A stretch of 21,041 bases of DNA from Wenzhouxiangella sp. (GCA_007119095.1 SKQI01000090.1:1-21041), one strand, 5' to 3'; counted from the stretch's first letter, positions 1 through 8,007 are shown. Numbers and translations: made by a program. The notes: generated from the sequence alone by a model not told the origin.

Positions 1-765
1 ATCATCGAAATGGTGGCGGCCACCCGCTACGACTGCATGATCGGGTCCGCGGCGGGGATGCGCCAGGCCCTGGTGCAGGCCATTCACCATTGCCGCCATC
101 GCCGGGCCTTTGGTGCTTCCCTGGTTGACCAGCCGCTGATGCAGAACCTGCTGGCCGACCTGGCCCTGGAAAGCGAGGCGGCAATGACCTTGGCATTACG
201 TGTCTCTGCTGCCCTGGATGCCCAGGACGAGGTACACGAGCGTCTGTTCGCCCGCCTCGCCACGCCGGTGGGCAAATACTGGATCTGCAAACGCACTCCC
301 AATCATGCTTACGAGGCCATGGAGGTGATCGGTGGTACGGGCGTCATGGAAAGCCATGTCATGGCCCGGCTGTTCCGCGAGTCTCCGGTCAACGCGATCT
401 GGGAAGGCAGCGGCAATGTCCAGTGCCTGGACATGCTGCGTGCGATGGCTCGCGAGCCGGAGGTGGTTCAGGTCTGGTTTGCCGAGCTGGAGCGTGCCAA
501 GGGCGGCAACCGCTTGCTGGATGCCCATGTCGAGGCACTGAAACGGGATCTGGGCGATAGAGAGGAAATCGATTATCGGGCCCGTGACCTGGCCGATCGC
601 ATGGCTTTAGGGCTGCAGGCTGCGTTGCTGATCCAGCAGGCACCCGACTTTGTCGCCGACGCCTTCTGCGCCAGCCGCCTGGCCAGCACCCCCAGCCACA
701 ACTACGGCACGCTCCCACGCCAGATCGACTGCAAAGCCATCATCAGCCGAGCTTTCGCCAGATGA
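1..765 (+). CDS. AidB-like acyl-CoA dehydrogenase, C-terminal part (5' end outside window)
   Basis: The frame is open from base 1 and ends at TGA 763-765, giving 254 codons of a protein that starts outside the window. It is the C-terminal part of the acyl-CoA dehydrogenase fold. HRRAFG and QPLMQNLLADLALE are typical of the AidB branch. VIGGTGVME and NAIWEGSGNVQCLDMLR carry the Glu expected to be the catalytic base (EGSGN, codon 135 of the fragment). About 119 residues follow this Glu, close to the 116 of E. coli AidB, so the extra C-terminal domain that binds DNA in AidB appears to be present (AFCASRL near the end). The family binds FAD; AidB belongs to the adaptive response to alkylation damage, although many homologues are annotated simply as acyl-CoA or isovaleryl-CoA dehydrogenases. 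The substrate is not predictable. The gene converges on the nqr operon across a 122-base gap containing a hairpin. Confidence 0.85.
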   Translation: MIEMVAATRYDCMIGSAAGMRQALVQAIHHCRHRRAFGASLVDQPLMQNLLADLALESEAAMTLALRVSAALDAQDEVHERLFARLATPVGKYWICKRTPNHAYEAMEVIGGTGVMESHVMARLFRESPVNAIWEGSGNVQCLDMLRAMAREPEVVQVWFAELERAKGGNRLLDAHVEALKRDLGDREEIDYRARDLADRMALGLQAALLIQQAPDFVADAFCASRLASTPSHNYGTLPRQIDCKAIISRAFAR

Positions 766-795
766 TCTTTTCAGTTAACGGCGAAAAGAGGTTGG

Positions 796-878
796 AACCA
801 CCGAAAACACCGAAGCCACCGAAACAAGCAAAGCTCAATTCGGTGCTTTCGGTGTCTTCGGTGGCTTAAAATTTTTTT
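796..878 (+). terminator. Long imperfect hairpin plus T-run between convergent genes
   Basis: The arms are 797-823 and 839-865, 27 bases each with 23 complementary positions, plus an A-T pair at 796/866. The loop is 15 bases. A run of seven T (872-878) begins about six bases past the stem. This fits an intrinsic terminator for the acyl-CoA dehydrogenase gene on the plus strand. On the minus strand the hairpin could also stop or protect the nqr transcript, although only a short, interrupted T-rich stretch follows it there. The gap between stem and T-run is longer than in a classical terminator. Confidence 0.55.
797..865. repeat. Inverted pair of 9-base tandem units (CACCGAANN)
   Basis: Each arm of the hairpin consists of three consecutive units of a 9-base period sharing the core CACCGAA. 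The left arm carries the units on the plus strand and the right arm their complement. The regular period and the near-symmetry suggest a palindromic intergenic repeat rather than a random stem. I see no second copy in the window. Confidence 0.6.
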
Positions 879-887
879 GTTCGGGAG

Positions 888-1067
888 CTAACGCGGTGTG
901 CTTTTCGAGCAGGGATCGCCGGGTTTGCGGCCGCAGGGGCAGCCGGCCTTGCTGCCAAGGCCGCCACAGGAACCGGAGATGGGCTTGCGGCCCATGATGA
1001 CCCCGATGGCCATGGCCGTCACTATGACCAGCATCAGGGCTGCGGTGAGGATGAAAGTGGTAAACAT
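888..1067 (-). CDS. nqrM: Na+-NQR maturation protein NqrM (DUF539)
   Basis: A 59-residue protein with one N-terminal membrane helix (about residues 4-24), then GRKPISGSCGG and a cysteine-rich tail with Cys34, Cys43, Cys45 and Cys53. The GRKPI-x-GSCGGL core followed by clustered cysteines is the signature of NqrM, a small membrane protein known to be required for assembly of active Na+-NQR, probably for delivering iron to the NqrD/NqrE site. The second half of the cysteine pattern (C-x8-C-x-C-x7-C) is spaced differently from the tail I remember (about C-x10-C-x-C-x3-C), but all four cysteines are present. It is the last gene of the nqr operon: its ATG at 1067 lies one base beyond the apbE stop. 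A start further upstream would run into apbE coding sequence and is unlikely. Confidence 0.9.
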   Translation of the reverse strand: MFTTFILTAALMLVIVTAMAIGVIMGRKPISGSCGGLGSKAGCPCGRKPGDPCSKSTPR

Positions 1068-1068
1068 G

Positions 1069-2088
1069 TCAGTCTGATTCCAGTTCCAGATACGGGGTGA
1101 AGCTGTCGGTGTATCGCTCGACCAGCTCACCGTCAACTTCCAGGATCCAAAGGGCGGTGATGTCGTTTTCGACCGCAATACGATAAGCGTGTTCCGGCTC
1201 TGGCACGCCCAGCGCCGTCGCCCAGGCATCTGCCCAGGTCGCATTATCAGCGATCACCGTGATCGAGACCGCATGATGGTCAACCGGGAAACCGCTGCGT
1301 GGGTCGATGGTGTGGGAGAAACGCTGGCCATCAGACTCGAAAAACTGGCGGTAGGTGCCCGAGGTGACGATGGCTGCCGTGCCGGGTTCGATGATTTGTT
1401 GGATTTCGCGCGTGCCCGGTGAGGGCCGCTCGATGGCGATGCGCCAGGGGCCGTCAAGGCGCTGGCCGTGGGTGCGGATATCGCCACCAATATCAATGAG
1501 AAAGTTGTCGATACCCAGCGCCAATAGATGCTCGGCGACCACATCTACACCCCAGCCCTTGGCAATGGAGGAAAAGTCCAGAAACAGGCCGCCCGGCTGG
1601 ATCAGTTGGCGCTGTTCCCGTTCGAAACTCAGGCGCTGGTAACCAACCCGCTCAAGCGTTTCAGCCACATCTTCCGGGTCGGGGGCGTGGTCATGACGCT
1701 GAGGTGGTCCAAACCCCCACAGATTGACCAGCGGGCCCACCGTGGGGTCGTAGGCGCCCTCGGTCAGCTCGGCTACCCGCAGGGCCATGTCGAGGACGTG
1801 GGCGAAACTTTCGGGAACGACCATGGCGTCGCCTGCCGGCAGGCGATTGAAGCGGCTGATATCCGAATCCTCTCGCCAGGTGCTCATCTCATCGTTGACC
1901 TGCTCCAGCAGGGCTTCGATTTCAGTGCGAAGCTGAGGAATGGGGGGCTCGCCGGGAGGAGCGGCCAGGCGCACGGTCCAGGTCGTGCCCATGGTGTAGC
2001 CGCTCATTACGATGGGCTCCTGCGGTACCCTGCTGCAGGCCACGGCCAGCAGCAGGGCAAGCACCGGCAGGGCGGTGCGGGCACGCAT
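1069..2088 (-). CDS. apbE: FAD:protein FMN transferase (flavinyltransferase, lipoprotein)
   Basis: A 339-residue protein. ApbE transfers FMN from FAD to a Thr/Ser in target proteins; here the obvious targets are NqrB and NqrC from the same operon. Visible motifs are SGYTMGTTW near the N-terminus, DISRFNRL, DFSSIAKGWGVD, NFLIDIGGDIRTHG, TSGTYRQFF, HTIDPRSGFPV, and ADAWATALGV with the Asp and Thr of the metal site. The N-terminus is hydrophobic with a lipobox-like LAVAC, so lipidation at Cys18 and a periplasmic location are expected, matching the periplasmic side of the NqrB/NqrC flavin sites. I chose ATG 2088, two bases after the nqrF stop (TGA TC ATG), because it places the signal sequence at the terminus; in-frame codons further upstream lie in the nqrF coding region. 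Confidence 0.95.
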   Translation of the reverse strand: MRARTALPVLALLLAVACSRVPQEPIVMSGYTMGTTWTVRLAAPPGEPPIPQLRTEIEALLEQVNDEMSTWREDSDISRFNRLPAGDAMVVPESFAHVLDMALRVAELTEGAYDPTVGPLVNLWGFGPPQRHDHAPDPEDVAETLERVGYQRLSFEREQRQLIQPGGLFLDFSSIAKGWGVDVVAEHLLALGIDNFLIDIGGDIRTHGQRLDGPWRIAIERPSPGTREIQQIIEPGTAAIVTSGTYRQFFESDGQRFSHTIDPRSGFPVDHHAVSITVIADNATWADAWATALGVPEPEHAYRIAVENDITALWILEVDGELVERYTDSFTPYLELESD

Positions 2089-2090
2089 GA

Positions 2091-3323
2091 TCAGCCGCCG
2101 AAGTCGTCGAGCAGGATGTTCTCCGGTTCCACACCCAGATCGTCGAGCATCTTGAGTACGGCCGAGTTCATCATCGGCGGTCCACACAGGTAGTACTCGC
2201 AGTCTTCGGGTGCCGGATGATCGTTGAGATAGTTGTCCAGAGCCACCTGGTGAATGAAGCCCGTGTAGCCTTCCCAGTTGTCTTCCGGCAGCGGGTCGGA
2301 CAAGGCCAGGTGCCAGGTGAAGTTGTCGAACTTCTCCTGCAGCTCGTTGAATTCTTCCACGTAAAACGCCTCGCGCAGCGATCGGGCGCCGTACCAGAAG
2401 GTGATCTTGCGGTCGGAGTTCAAACGCAGCAGCTGGTCGAAGATATGCGAACGCAGCGGGGCCATGCCGGCACCACCGCCAATGAAGACCATTTCGTTAT
2501 CGGTGTCCTTGGCGAAAAATTCGCCGAATGGACCGAACACGGTGACTTTGTCGCCCGGCTTCAGGTTGAACAGGAAGGTCGAGGCGATCCCCGGCGGCAG
2601 ATCGGACTTGCCCGGAGGCGGTGTGGCGATCCGGATATTGAACTTCAGTACGCCCTTTTCTTCCGGGTAGTTGGCCATGGAATAGGCGCGAACCGTTTCC
2701 TCCGCCGTGTTTTTCAGCTTCAGATCAAACAAATTGAAGTGGTCCCAGTCACCCCGGTACTCTTTGTCGATCTGAAAGTTGGAGAAGTCAGCCTCGAAGC
2801 CCGGAATGGCAAACTGCATGAAGCCGCCGGCCCGGAACTCGATGTCCAGATCCTTCGGCAGACGCAGCACCAGCTCCTTGATGAAGGTGGCGACGTTATC
2901 GTTCGAGATGACTTCACACTCGATCTTCTTGACGCCGAAGAACTCTTCGGGCACCTCGACCTTCATGTCTTGCTTGACGGCGACCTGGCAGGACAGGCGC
3001 AGGCCTTCACGAATTTCGCCGCGGGTCAGCTTCTCGCGTTCGGTCGGCAGCGCTTCGCCGCCTCCCTCAATGACCTTGCAGATGCATTGGCCGCAGGTTC
3101 CGCCGCCACCGCAGGCCGAAGACAGGAAAATACCGCCGTCGGCCAGGGTGCCCAGTAGTTTGCTGCCGGCTGGCGTCTTGATGGCTTTTTCCGGGTCACC
3201 GTTGATGTCGATGGTGACTTCACCGGTGCTGACCAGGCGCGAGCGCGCAACCAGAATGAGGGCGACCATGACCAGCACGGCGCCGACGAACATGATGACT
3301 CCGGCGGTGATTTCTACAAACAT
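2091..3323 (-). CDS. nqrF: Na+-NQR subunit F (NADH dehydrogenase subunit)
   Basis: A 410-residue protein, close to the usual 407-408. This subunit takes the hydride from NADH and passes electrons through FAD and a 2Fe-2S centre into the complex. Order: N-terminal membrane helix (about 4-26); plant-type ferredoxin domain with Cys71, Cys77, Cys80 and Cys112 (CGGGGTCGQC, then LSCQV); FAD domain with RAYSMANYP (212-220); NAD domain with GGGAGMAPLRS (282-292), FWYGAR and CGPPMM (380-384); and the C-terminal DDFGG. The start is ATG 3323, sharing one base with the nqrE stop (TAATG). The open frame extends upstream into nqrE, but the chosen start places the membrane helix at the very N-terminus as in known NqrF. 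Confidence 0.97.
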   Translation of the reverse strand: MFVEITAGVIMFVGAVLVMVALILVARSRLVSTGEVTIDINGDPEKAIKTPAGSKLLGTLADGGIFLSSACGGGGTCGQCICKVIEGGGEALPTEREKLTRGEIREGLRLSCQVAVKQDMKVEVPEEFFGVKKIECEVISNDNVATFIKELVLRLPKDLDIEFRAGGFMQFAIPGFEADFSNFQIDKEYRGDWDHFNLFDLKLKNTAEETVRAYSMANYPEEKGVLKFNIRIATPPPGKSDLPPGIASTFLFNLKPGDKVTVFGPFGEFFAKDTDNEMVFIGGGAGMAPLRSHIFDQLLRLNSDRKITFWYGARSLREAFYVEEFNELQEKFDNFTWHLALSDPLPEDNWEGYTGFIHQVALDNYLNDHPAPEDCEYYLCGPPMMNSAVLKMLDDLGVEPENILLDDFGG

Positions 3324-3943
3324 TACAGTTGTACCCCGGCGAATGACATGAAACCCAGTGACATGAGTCCGGTGATCAGGAAGACGATCCCGAGACCGCG
3401 CAGGCCGTGCGGGACGTCGCTGTACTTGAGTTTTTCCCGAATCGCGGCCAGCAGGACGATCGCCAATGCCCAACCGACGCCGCCGCCCAAACCGAATACT
3501 ACGGACTCACCGAAATCGTAATTTCGCTCGACCATAAACAGGCTGCCGCCGAGGATGGCGCAGTTCACCGTAATCAGCGGCAGAAAAACACCCAGGGCGT
3601 TGTAAAGGGCCGGCACGTACTTGTCGAGCACCATTTCCAGGATCTGGACGGACGCCGCAATCAGACCGATGTAGCACATCAGGCCGAGAAAGCGCAGGTC
3701 GACGGTTTCCAGCGCCGCGATACCGGTCCAGGCCAACGCGCCCTCGTCGAGAAAGTTGTGCAGGACCAGGTTGTTGATCGGCACGGTCAGGGCGAGAATG
3801 ACAATGACTGCAACGCCCAGGCCAAAGGCCGTCTCGACTTTCTTGGAAATGGCCAGGAAGGTACACATGCCCAGGAAGAAGGCCAGGGCAAGGTTTTCAA
3901 CGAAGACGGCCCGAATGAACAGGCTCAGGTATTCCTCAAACAT
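3323..3943 (-). CDS. nqrE: Na+-NQR subunit E
   Basis: A 206-residue integral membrane protein with about six hydrophobic helices, homologous to NqrD and to RnfA. NqrD and NqrE form inverted partners holding an iron site in the membrane. The key cysteines are present: Cys27 in GMCTFLA and Cys128 in VNCAILGG, matching Cys26 and Cys120 of the Vibrio protein. The N-terminus EEYLSLFIRAVFVENLALAF is typical. The start ATG 3943 has a good ribosome binding site: GGAG at 3950-3953, six bases before the ATG, in the 14-base gap after the nqrD stop. The end overlaps nqrF by one base. Confidence 0.97.
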   Translation of the reverse strand: MFEEYLSLFIRAVFVENLALAFFLGMCTFLAISKKVETAFGLGVAVIVILALTVPINNLVLHNFLDEGALAWTGIAALETVDLRFLGLMCYIGLIAASVQILEMVLDKYVPALYNALGVFLPLITVNCAILGGSLFMVERNYDFGESVVFGLGGGVGWALAIVLLAAIREKLKYSDVPHGLRGLGIVFLITGLMSLGFMSFAGVQL

Positions 3944-3957
3944 GATCTACTCCGTCC

Positions 3958-4626
3958 TCAGAATGCCGGGCTGACCCGGGTGTTGGGGCCGATTTCGAAC
4001 TCTTCGCTCTCGACTTGCTCGGTTCGGAAGGTGCGCAGCACCCAGATGAACCCGGCAATCAGGAAGAATGCACTTGGCGGCAGCAGCATCAGGCCGTTGG
4101 CGACATACCAGCCACCCTCGGTGCTCAGCGGCATGATCTGGACGCCGAAGACGCTGCCGGATCCGAACAATTCACGGCAGAAGCCGACGATCAGCAGCAC
4201 GACCGAGTAACCGAGCGCGTTGCCGAAACCGTCAACGGCCGAAATCAGCGGGGGGTTCTGCATGGCAAAGGCTTCGGCCCGACCCATGACGATGCAGTTG
4301 GTGATGATCAGGCCAACAAACACGCTGAGCTCGCGCGATAGCTGAAAAGCAAAGGCCTGCAGCACCTGATCGACGAGAATCACCAGCGCGGTGATGATGG
4401 TCATCTGGACGATGATGCGGATGTTGGACGGGATGATATTCCGGATCAGCGAGACGAAGAAATTCGAGAAGGTCATCACGAAGATCACCGCGATGCACAT
4501 GGTCACCGTGGTGCTCATCTTGGTCGTGATCGCCAGCGCCGAGCAGATGCCCAGGATCTGCAGCGCAATCGGATTGTTCGCGAAAATAGGTGCCAGCAGC
4601 ACCTCGCGCGGTTTGTGCTCGGACAT
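3958..4626 (-). CDS. nqrD: Na+-NQR subunit D
   Basis: A 222-residue membrane protein, slightly longer than the Vibrio subunit (about 210), with the excess in the C-terminal tail after RTFRTEQVESEEFE. It pairs with NqrE around the intramembrane iron site. Cys28 (LGICSALAIT) and Cys111 (TNCIVMGRAEAFA) match the two conserved cysteines. PPLISAVDGFGNALGY and REL-FGSGS are typical of the NqrD/RnfE family. The start ATG 4626 shares one base with the nqrC stop (TGATG), implying translational coupling. Confidence 0.97.
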   Translation of the reverse strand: MSEHKPREVLLAPIFANNPIALQILGICSALAITTKMSTTVTMCIAVIFVMTFSNFFVSLIRNIIPSNIRIIVQMTIITALVILVDQVLQAFAFQLSRELSVFVGLIITNCIVMGRAEAFAMQNPPLISAVDGFGNALGYSVVLLIVGFCRELFGSGSVFGVQIMPLSTEGGWYVANGLMLLPPSAFFLIAGFIWVLRTFRTEQVESEEFEIGPNTRVSPAF

Positions 4627-5408
4627 CAGATCAACACCTCTGCGTTGTTCAGTTGTTCGCTCAGGCGGCGCAGGTAGGCTTCGTAGCCCTGCTCGCCGAA
4701 CCAGAAACGGACCATTGCCTGGACGCCGTTGGCGGTAATGGTGGCGCCGGACAGGCCGTCGATCCGGTAGTCGGCATCCGGAACGCCATCGGGTGTGCGA
4801 CCGCGGTCAACCCGAAACACCATGTCGCCCTGGTCATTGCGCAGGCGGGTGCCGATCCAGTTCTGCTGCCAGCTCGGATTTTCAATCTCGCCGCCCAGCC
4901 CGGGCGTTTCGCCGTGTTCGAAAAAGCTGATGCCGGCGATGGTGTTCAGGTCGGGTTCAAGAGCGATGAAACCATACATGGTCGACCACAGGCCATAGCC
5001 ATGGACCGGGAAGATCACCCGCGTGAGTTCGCCATCTTCGTCCCGGGCGAGGAAAACCTCGCCGTAGCGTGCCTGGCGACCGATGCCGGCTGGATCTTCG
5101 GCCAGCGCGCGGCTGCGAGCGGGATCGCGGGCGGCGCGAATCGGATCAAAGCTTGCGTCCAGTTCCACGTACTCGCCGGTGTCGAACTCGATGAAACGGC
5201 GCTCGATGCGCTCGAAAGCGGCGGCCACATCCATGCCGGGCTCATACATGCCCGCTGCCTGCAGCACATTGAGCTGGCGGAAGGCGTTGCGGTTTTCTTC
5301 CTGGTGCGGTCGCAGCGTTACCGCCGCGGTCGACACGATGATCGCCGCCACCAGGCAAACCCCGGTGGCCACCTTGATCGTGTTGGAAATGCTGTTCTTA
5401 TCCTTCAC
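4626..5408 (-). CDS. nqrC: Na+-NQR subunit C (covalent FMN, GTG start)
   Basis: A 260-residue protein (Vibrio about 257) with one N-terminal membrane helix (about 12-32) and a periplasmic FMN-binding domain. The flavinylation motif DGLSGATIT is at 217-225, with Thr223 the expected attachment residue (Thr225 in Vibrio), so it should be an ApbE substrate. HGETPGLGGEI (165-175) is also typical. I set the start at GTG 5408, because AGGAGG (5415-5420) lies six bases upstream and the resulting N-terminus (KDKNSISNTIKV) matches the family. A longer frame from a TTG at 5444 adds twelve residues without family similarity. The GTG start lies inside the end of nqrB, an 11-base overlap. Confidence 0.95.
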   Translation of the reverse strand: MKDKNSISNTIKVATGVCLVAAIIVSTAAVTLRPHQEENRNAFRQLNVLQAAGMYEPGMDVAAAFERIERRFIEFDTGEYVELDASFDPIRAARDPARSRALAEDPAGIGRQARYGEVFLARDEDGELTRVIFPVHGYGLWSTMYGFIALEPDLNTIAGISFFEHGETPGLGGEIENPSWQQNWIGTRLRNDQGDMVFRVDRGRTPDGVPDADYRIDGLSGATITANGVQAMVRFWFGEQGYEAYLRRLSEQLNNAEVLI

Positions 5409-6654
5409 TGACGGCCTCCTGCAGGCGGTTGCGTCGGCGGGCAATGTTGGCCTTGACGACCATGTAATCGATCAGCGGAGCGCACAGGTTGGCAAACAGG
5501 ATGGCCAACATCATGCCTTCCGGGAAGGCCGGGTTCACAACCCGGATCAACACCGCCATGATGCCGATCAATGCGCCGAAGATGTATTTGCCAAGGTCGG
5601 TCATCGAGGCCGACACCGGGTCCGTGGCCATGTACACCAGGCCGAAGGCAAAGCCGCCGACGGTCAGGTGCCAGTACCACGGCATCGCAAACATCGGATT
5701 GGTATCGCTGCCGGCCAGGTTGAGAACCAGGCTCATGAACATCATGCCCAGCAGGACGCTGAGCATGATCCGCCAGGAGGCGATCCGCGTGGTCAGCAGG
5801 ATCAACGCACCCAGGGCGATCAGCAGGGTCGAGGTCTCGCCGATCGAGCCCTGAATACCGCCGAGCGCGGTCTGCATCCAGGTCAGATCGACTTCCGGAA
5901 TAGTGGCGGCATTCTCGGTCAGGCCGACGCTGAAGTCCAGGTCGCCGGTGGCTGCCAGGGCCAGCGGTGTCGGGCCGGAGAATCCATCAACCGCGGTCCA
6001 GATCGAGTCGCCGGACAAGTAGGCCGGGTAGGCAAAAAACAGGAAGGCACGGCCGGTCAGGGCCGGGTTGAGGAAGTTCTTGCCGGTGCCACCGAACACT
6101 TCCTTGCCCAGCACGACGCCAAAGCTGATGCCAAGGAAGACCATCCACAGCGGAATGGTTGGCGGCAGGATCAGGGTGAACAGAATGCCGGTGACGAAGA
6201 AACCTTCGTTGACCTCATGGCCGCGCTTCCAGGCGAACAAGCCTTCCCAGATGAAGCCGCCCAGGTAGGTGACGATGAAGATCGGCACATAGTAGGCAGC
6301 GCCGTGGATGAAGTTGTGCAGCCAGTTGGTATGGTCGAACCCTGCCAGCATGGCAACCAGGTCCGTGCGCCAGCCTTCGATGGGCGCATAGCCGAACTCG
6401 GTAATCTGCAGGTTAGCCTGGTAGCCAACGTTGAACATGCCAAAAAACAGGGCCGGCAAGGCAGCGAACCAGACCGTCATCATGACTCGCTTCAGGTCCA
6501 GCCCGTCGCGAACGTGTGCGGTCGCCCGGGTGGTGCTCGACGGGCTGTAAAGCATGGTGTCGAACATTTCGTAGAACACGTAAAAGCGTTCGTACTTGCC
6601 ACCTTTCTCGAAGTTCGGCGCGATGCGCCGATCAATGTAAGCGCGAAGTCCCAC
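5398..6654 (-). CDS. nqrB: Na+-NQR subunit B (membrane subunit, GTG start)
   Basis: A 418-residue membrane subunit (Vibrio about 415) with around ten helices, central to Na+ translocation and quinone reduction. The N-terminal part HVRDGLDLKRVM (47-58), GHEVNEGFFVTG (145-156) and the GGTGKNFLNPALTGRAF region (188-204) are strongly conserved. The region carrying covalent FMN reads VDGFSGPTPL, with the expected acceptor Thr229; the usual Ala before this Thr is replaced by Pro. The start is GTG 6654, directly after the nqrA TAA with no gap, preceded by AAGGAAGG a few bases upstream. The 3' end overlaps nqrC by 11 bases. Confidence 0.97.
   Translation of the reverse strand: MGLRAYIDRRIAPNFEKGGKYERFYVFYEMFDTMLYSPSSTTRATAHVRDGLDLKRVMMTVWFAALPALFFGMFNVGYQANLQITEFGYAPIEGWRTDLVAMLAGFDHTNWLHNFIHGAAYYVPIFIVTYLGGFIWEGLFAWKRGHEVNEGFFVTGILFTLILPPTIPLWMVFLGISFGVVLGKEVFGGTGKNFLNPALTGRAFLFFAYPAYLSGDSIWTAVDGFSGPTPLALAATGDLDFSVGLTENAATIPEVDLTWMQTALGGIQGSIGETSTLLIALGALILLTTRIASWRIMLSVLLGMMFMSLVLNLAGSDTNPMFAMPWYWHLTVGGFAFGLVYMATDPVSASMTDLGKYIFGALIGIMAVLIRVVNPAFPEGMMLAILFANLCAPLIDYMVVKANIARRRNRLQEAVSEG
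5415..5420 (-). promoter_or_regulatory. Ribosome binding site that fixes the nqrC GTG start
   Basis: AGGAGG on the minus strand, six bases before GTG 5408. It is embedded in the last codons of nqrB and decides the start in favour of GTG over the upstream TTG. Confidence 0.8.
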
Positions 6655-8007
6655 TTAACCTTCCTTCTGGATACGTTCCAGGTTGTCACGGAGGATCGGG
6701 CCGTACTCATACTTGCCCACACAGACGTAAGTGCACAGAGCCAGGTCTTCTTCGACCAGTTCCAGTGCGCCGAGTGACTCGGCCATTTCGATATCGCCAA
6801 CAATCAGCGAGCGCAGCAGCTGGGTGGGCAGGATGTCGAGGGGCATGACCTTCTCGTACTGGCCCAGCGGCACCATGGCGCGCTCGCTGCCGTTCGTGCT
6901 GGTGTCGAGCTCCAGGCGCTTGTTCGGCCACAGCTTCGACAGGTAGATGTTCATCGCCGAGTGCCGTTTCAGGCCGGGCGACAGATAGCCAAACATGCGG
7001 CGGTCATTGCCTTCGCGCAGGATCGTGATCTGGTTGGCCACGCGCCCGAGAAAGGCCAGGGGGCCACGGGCGTGATGACCGTTGAACACCGAGCCCGAGA
7101 CGACGCGGTTATCGTCCGCTTCGCCGATCATCTCATCCCGGCAAATGTCTTCCACCGCGGCACCCAGTCGGGTGCGTACCAGGCGTGGTTGCTTGGCGCG
7201 TGGGCCGCAAATGGCGATGACGCGGTCGGTATACAGTCTGCCGGTTGAAAGCAGCTTGCCGATCGCGATGACGTCCTGGTAGCCGACGACCCAGGCCTCG
7301 CGGTTGCGGCTGACCGGATGCAGGAAATGAATGTGCGTGCTCGGGTTGCCGGCCGGGTGGGGCCCGGAAAAACGTTCTTCACGGATATTGCCTTCAGCAA
7401 AACTGTCCAGGCCTGACTCGGCGGCGCGGCACACCCAGACCGGGCCATCGGTCAGGCAAGACAGCGCGCGCAGTCCATCGCGGAAGGCATCGCGCTGCTC
7501 TTCGATGCCAATGTCCGGATTGGCTGCCAGCGGATTGGTATCCATGGCCGGCACGAAAATGGCAGTCGGACGGCTGTCGACAGCCGGCACCTGACCGAAG
7601 GGACGGGTGCGGATGGCCGTCCACTGCCCGGACTCGATCAGCAGCTTGCGAATGGCTTCACCATCGGTGCTGGCAATCAGTCCCTCGCGCCAGGCATCGA
7701 ACGGCTGGTCGCCGTCGCCATCGGTGGTGTCAATGACGACCGATTGCATGAAGCGCTTGGCGCCACGGTTGATGGCAATGACGCGACCGGCAGCAGGAGC
7801 CGTGTACAGCACTCCTTCGTTTTTCTTGTCATCGAACAAGATCTGGCCGCGCTTGACCCGATCACCTTCAGCAACGTGCAAGGTGGGGCGCATGCCCGGA
7901 TAGTCGCCACCCAGTAGCGCGACCTTGCGCACCGGGTTGCCGCTGGAGATTTTCTGCTCGGGCGCACCTGCCAGCGGCAGGTCCATCCCCTTCCGAATGC
8001 GAATCAT
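6655..8007 (-). CDS. nqrA: Na+-NQR subunit A
   Basis: A 450-residue cytoplasmic peripheral subunit (Vibrio 446), associated with quinone binding. The N-terminus MIRIRKGMDLPLAG, then GDYPGMRPTLHV, DKKNEGVLYTAPAAG and AINRGAKR, is nearly the family consensus; SGSVFNGHHARGPLAFLGR and DILPTQLLRSL are conserved in the second half. The start ATG 8007 is fixed by homology, although no good Shine-Dalgarno sequence precedes it. It is the first gene of the operon. The 139 bases upstream (8008-8146) hold the likely promoter and a perfect inverted repeat. The following genes are packed with gaps of at most 14 bases or with overlaps, so one transcript is likely. Confidence 0.97.
   Translation of the reverse strand: MIRIRKGMDLPLAGAPEQKISSGNPVRKVALLGGDYPGMRPTLHVAEGDRVKRGQILFDDKKNEGVLYTAPAAGRVIAINRGAKRFMQSVVIDTTDGDGDQPFDAWREGLIASTDGEAIRKLLIESGQWTAIRTRPFGQVPAVDSRPTAIFVPAMDTNPLAANPDIGIEEQRDAFRDGLRALSCLTDGPVWVCRAAESGLDSFAEGNIREERFSGPHPAGNPSTHIHFLHPVSRNREAWVVGYQDVIAIGKLLSTGRLYTDRVIAICGPRAKQPRLVRTRLGAAVEDICRDEMIGEADDNRVVSGSVFNGHHARGPLAFLGRVANQITILREGNDRRMFGYLSPGLKRHSAMNIYLSKLWPNKRLELDTSTNGSERAMVPLGQYEKVMPLDILPTQLLRSLIVGDIEMAESLGALELVEEDLALCTYVCVGKYEYGPILRDNLERIQKEG

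Noticed and set aside
2217..3158. A 313-codon open frame antisense to nqrF
   Set aside because: No domain is recognisable, and the opposite strand carries intact NqrF with all its motifs.
2091..3473. Longer NqrF starting about 50 codons upstream
   Set aside because: The extension is nqrE coding sequence in another frame; the NqrF membrane helix belongs at the N-terminus from ATG 3323.
5083..6777. A 564-codon open frame on the plus strand, antisense to nqrC, nqrB and the end of nqrA
   Set aside because: Low-complexity composition rich in Gln, Arg, Gly and His with no recognisable domain. It lies entirely opposite well-supported nqr genes, as expected from GC-rich codon bias.
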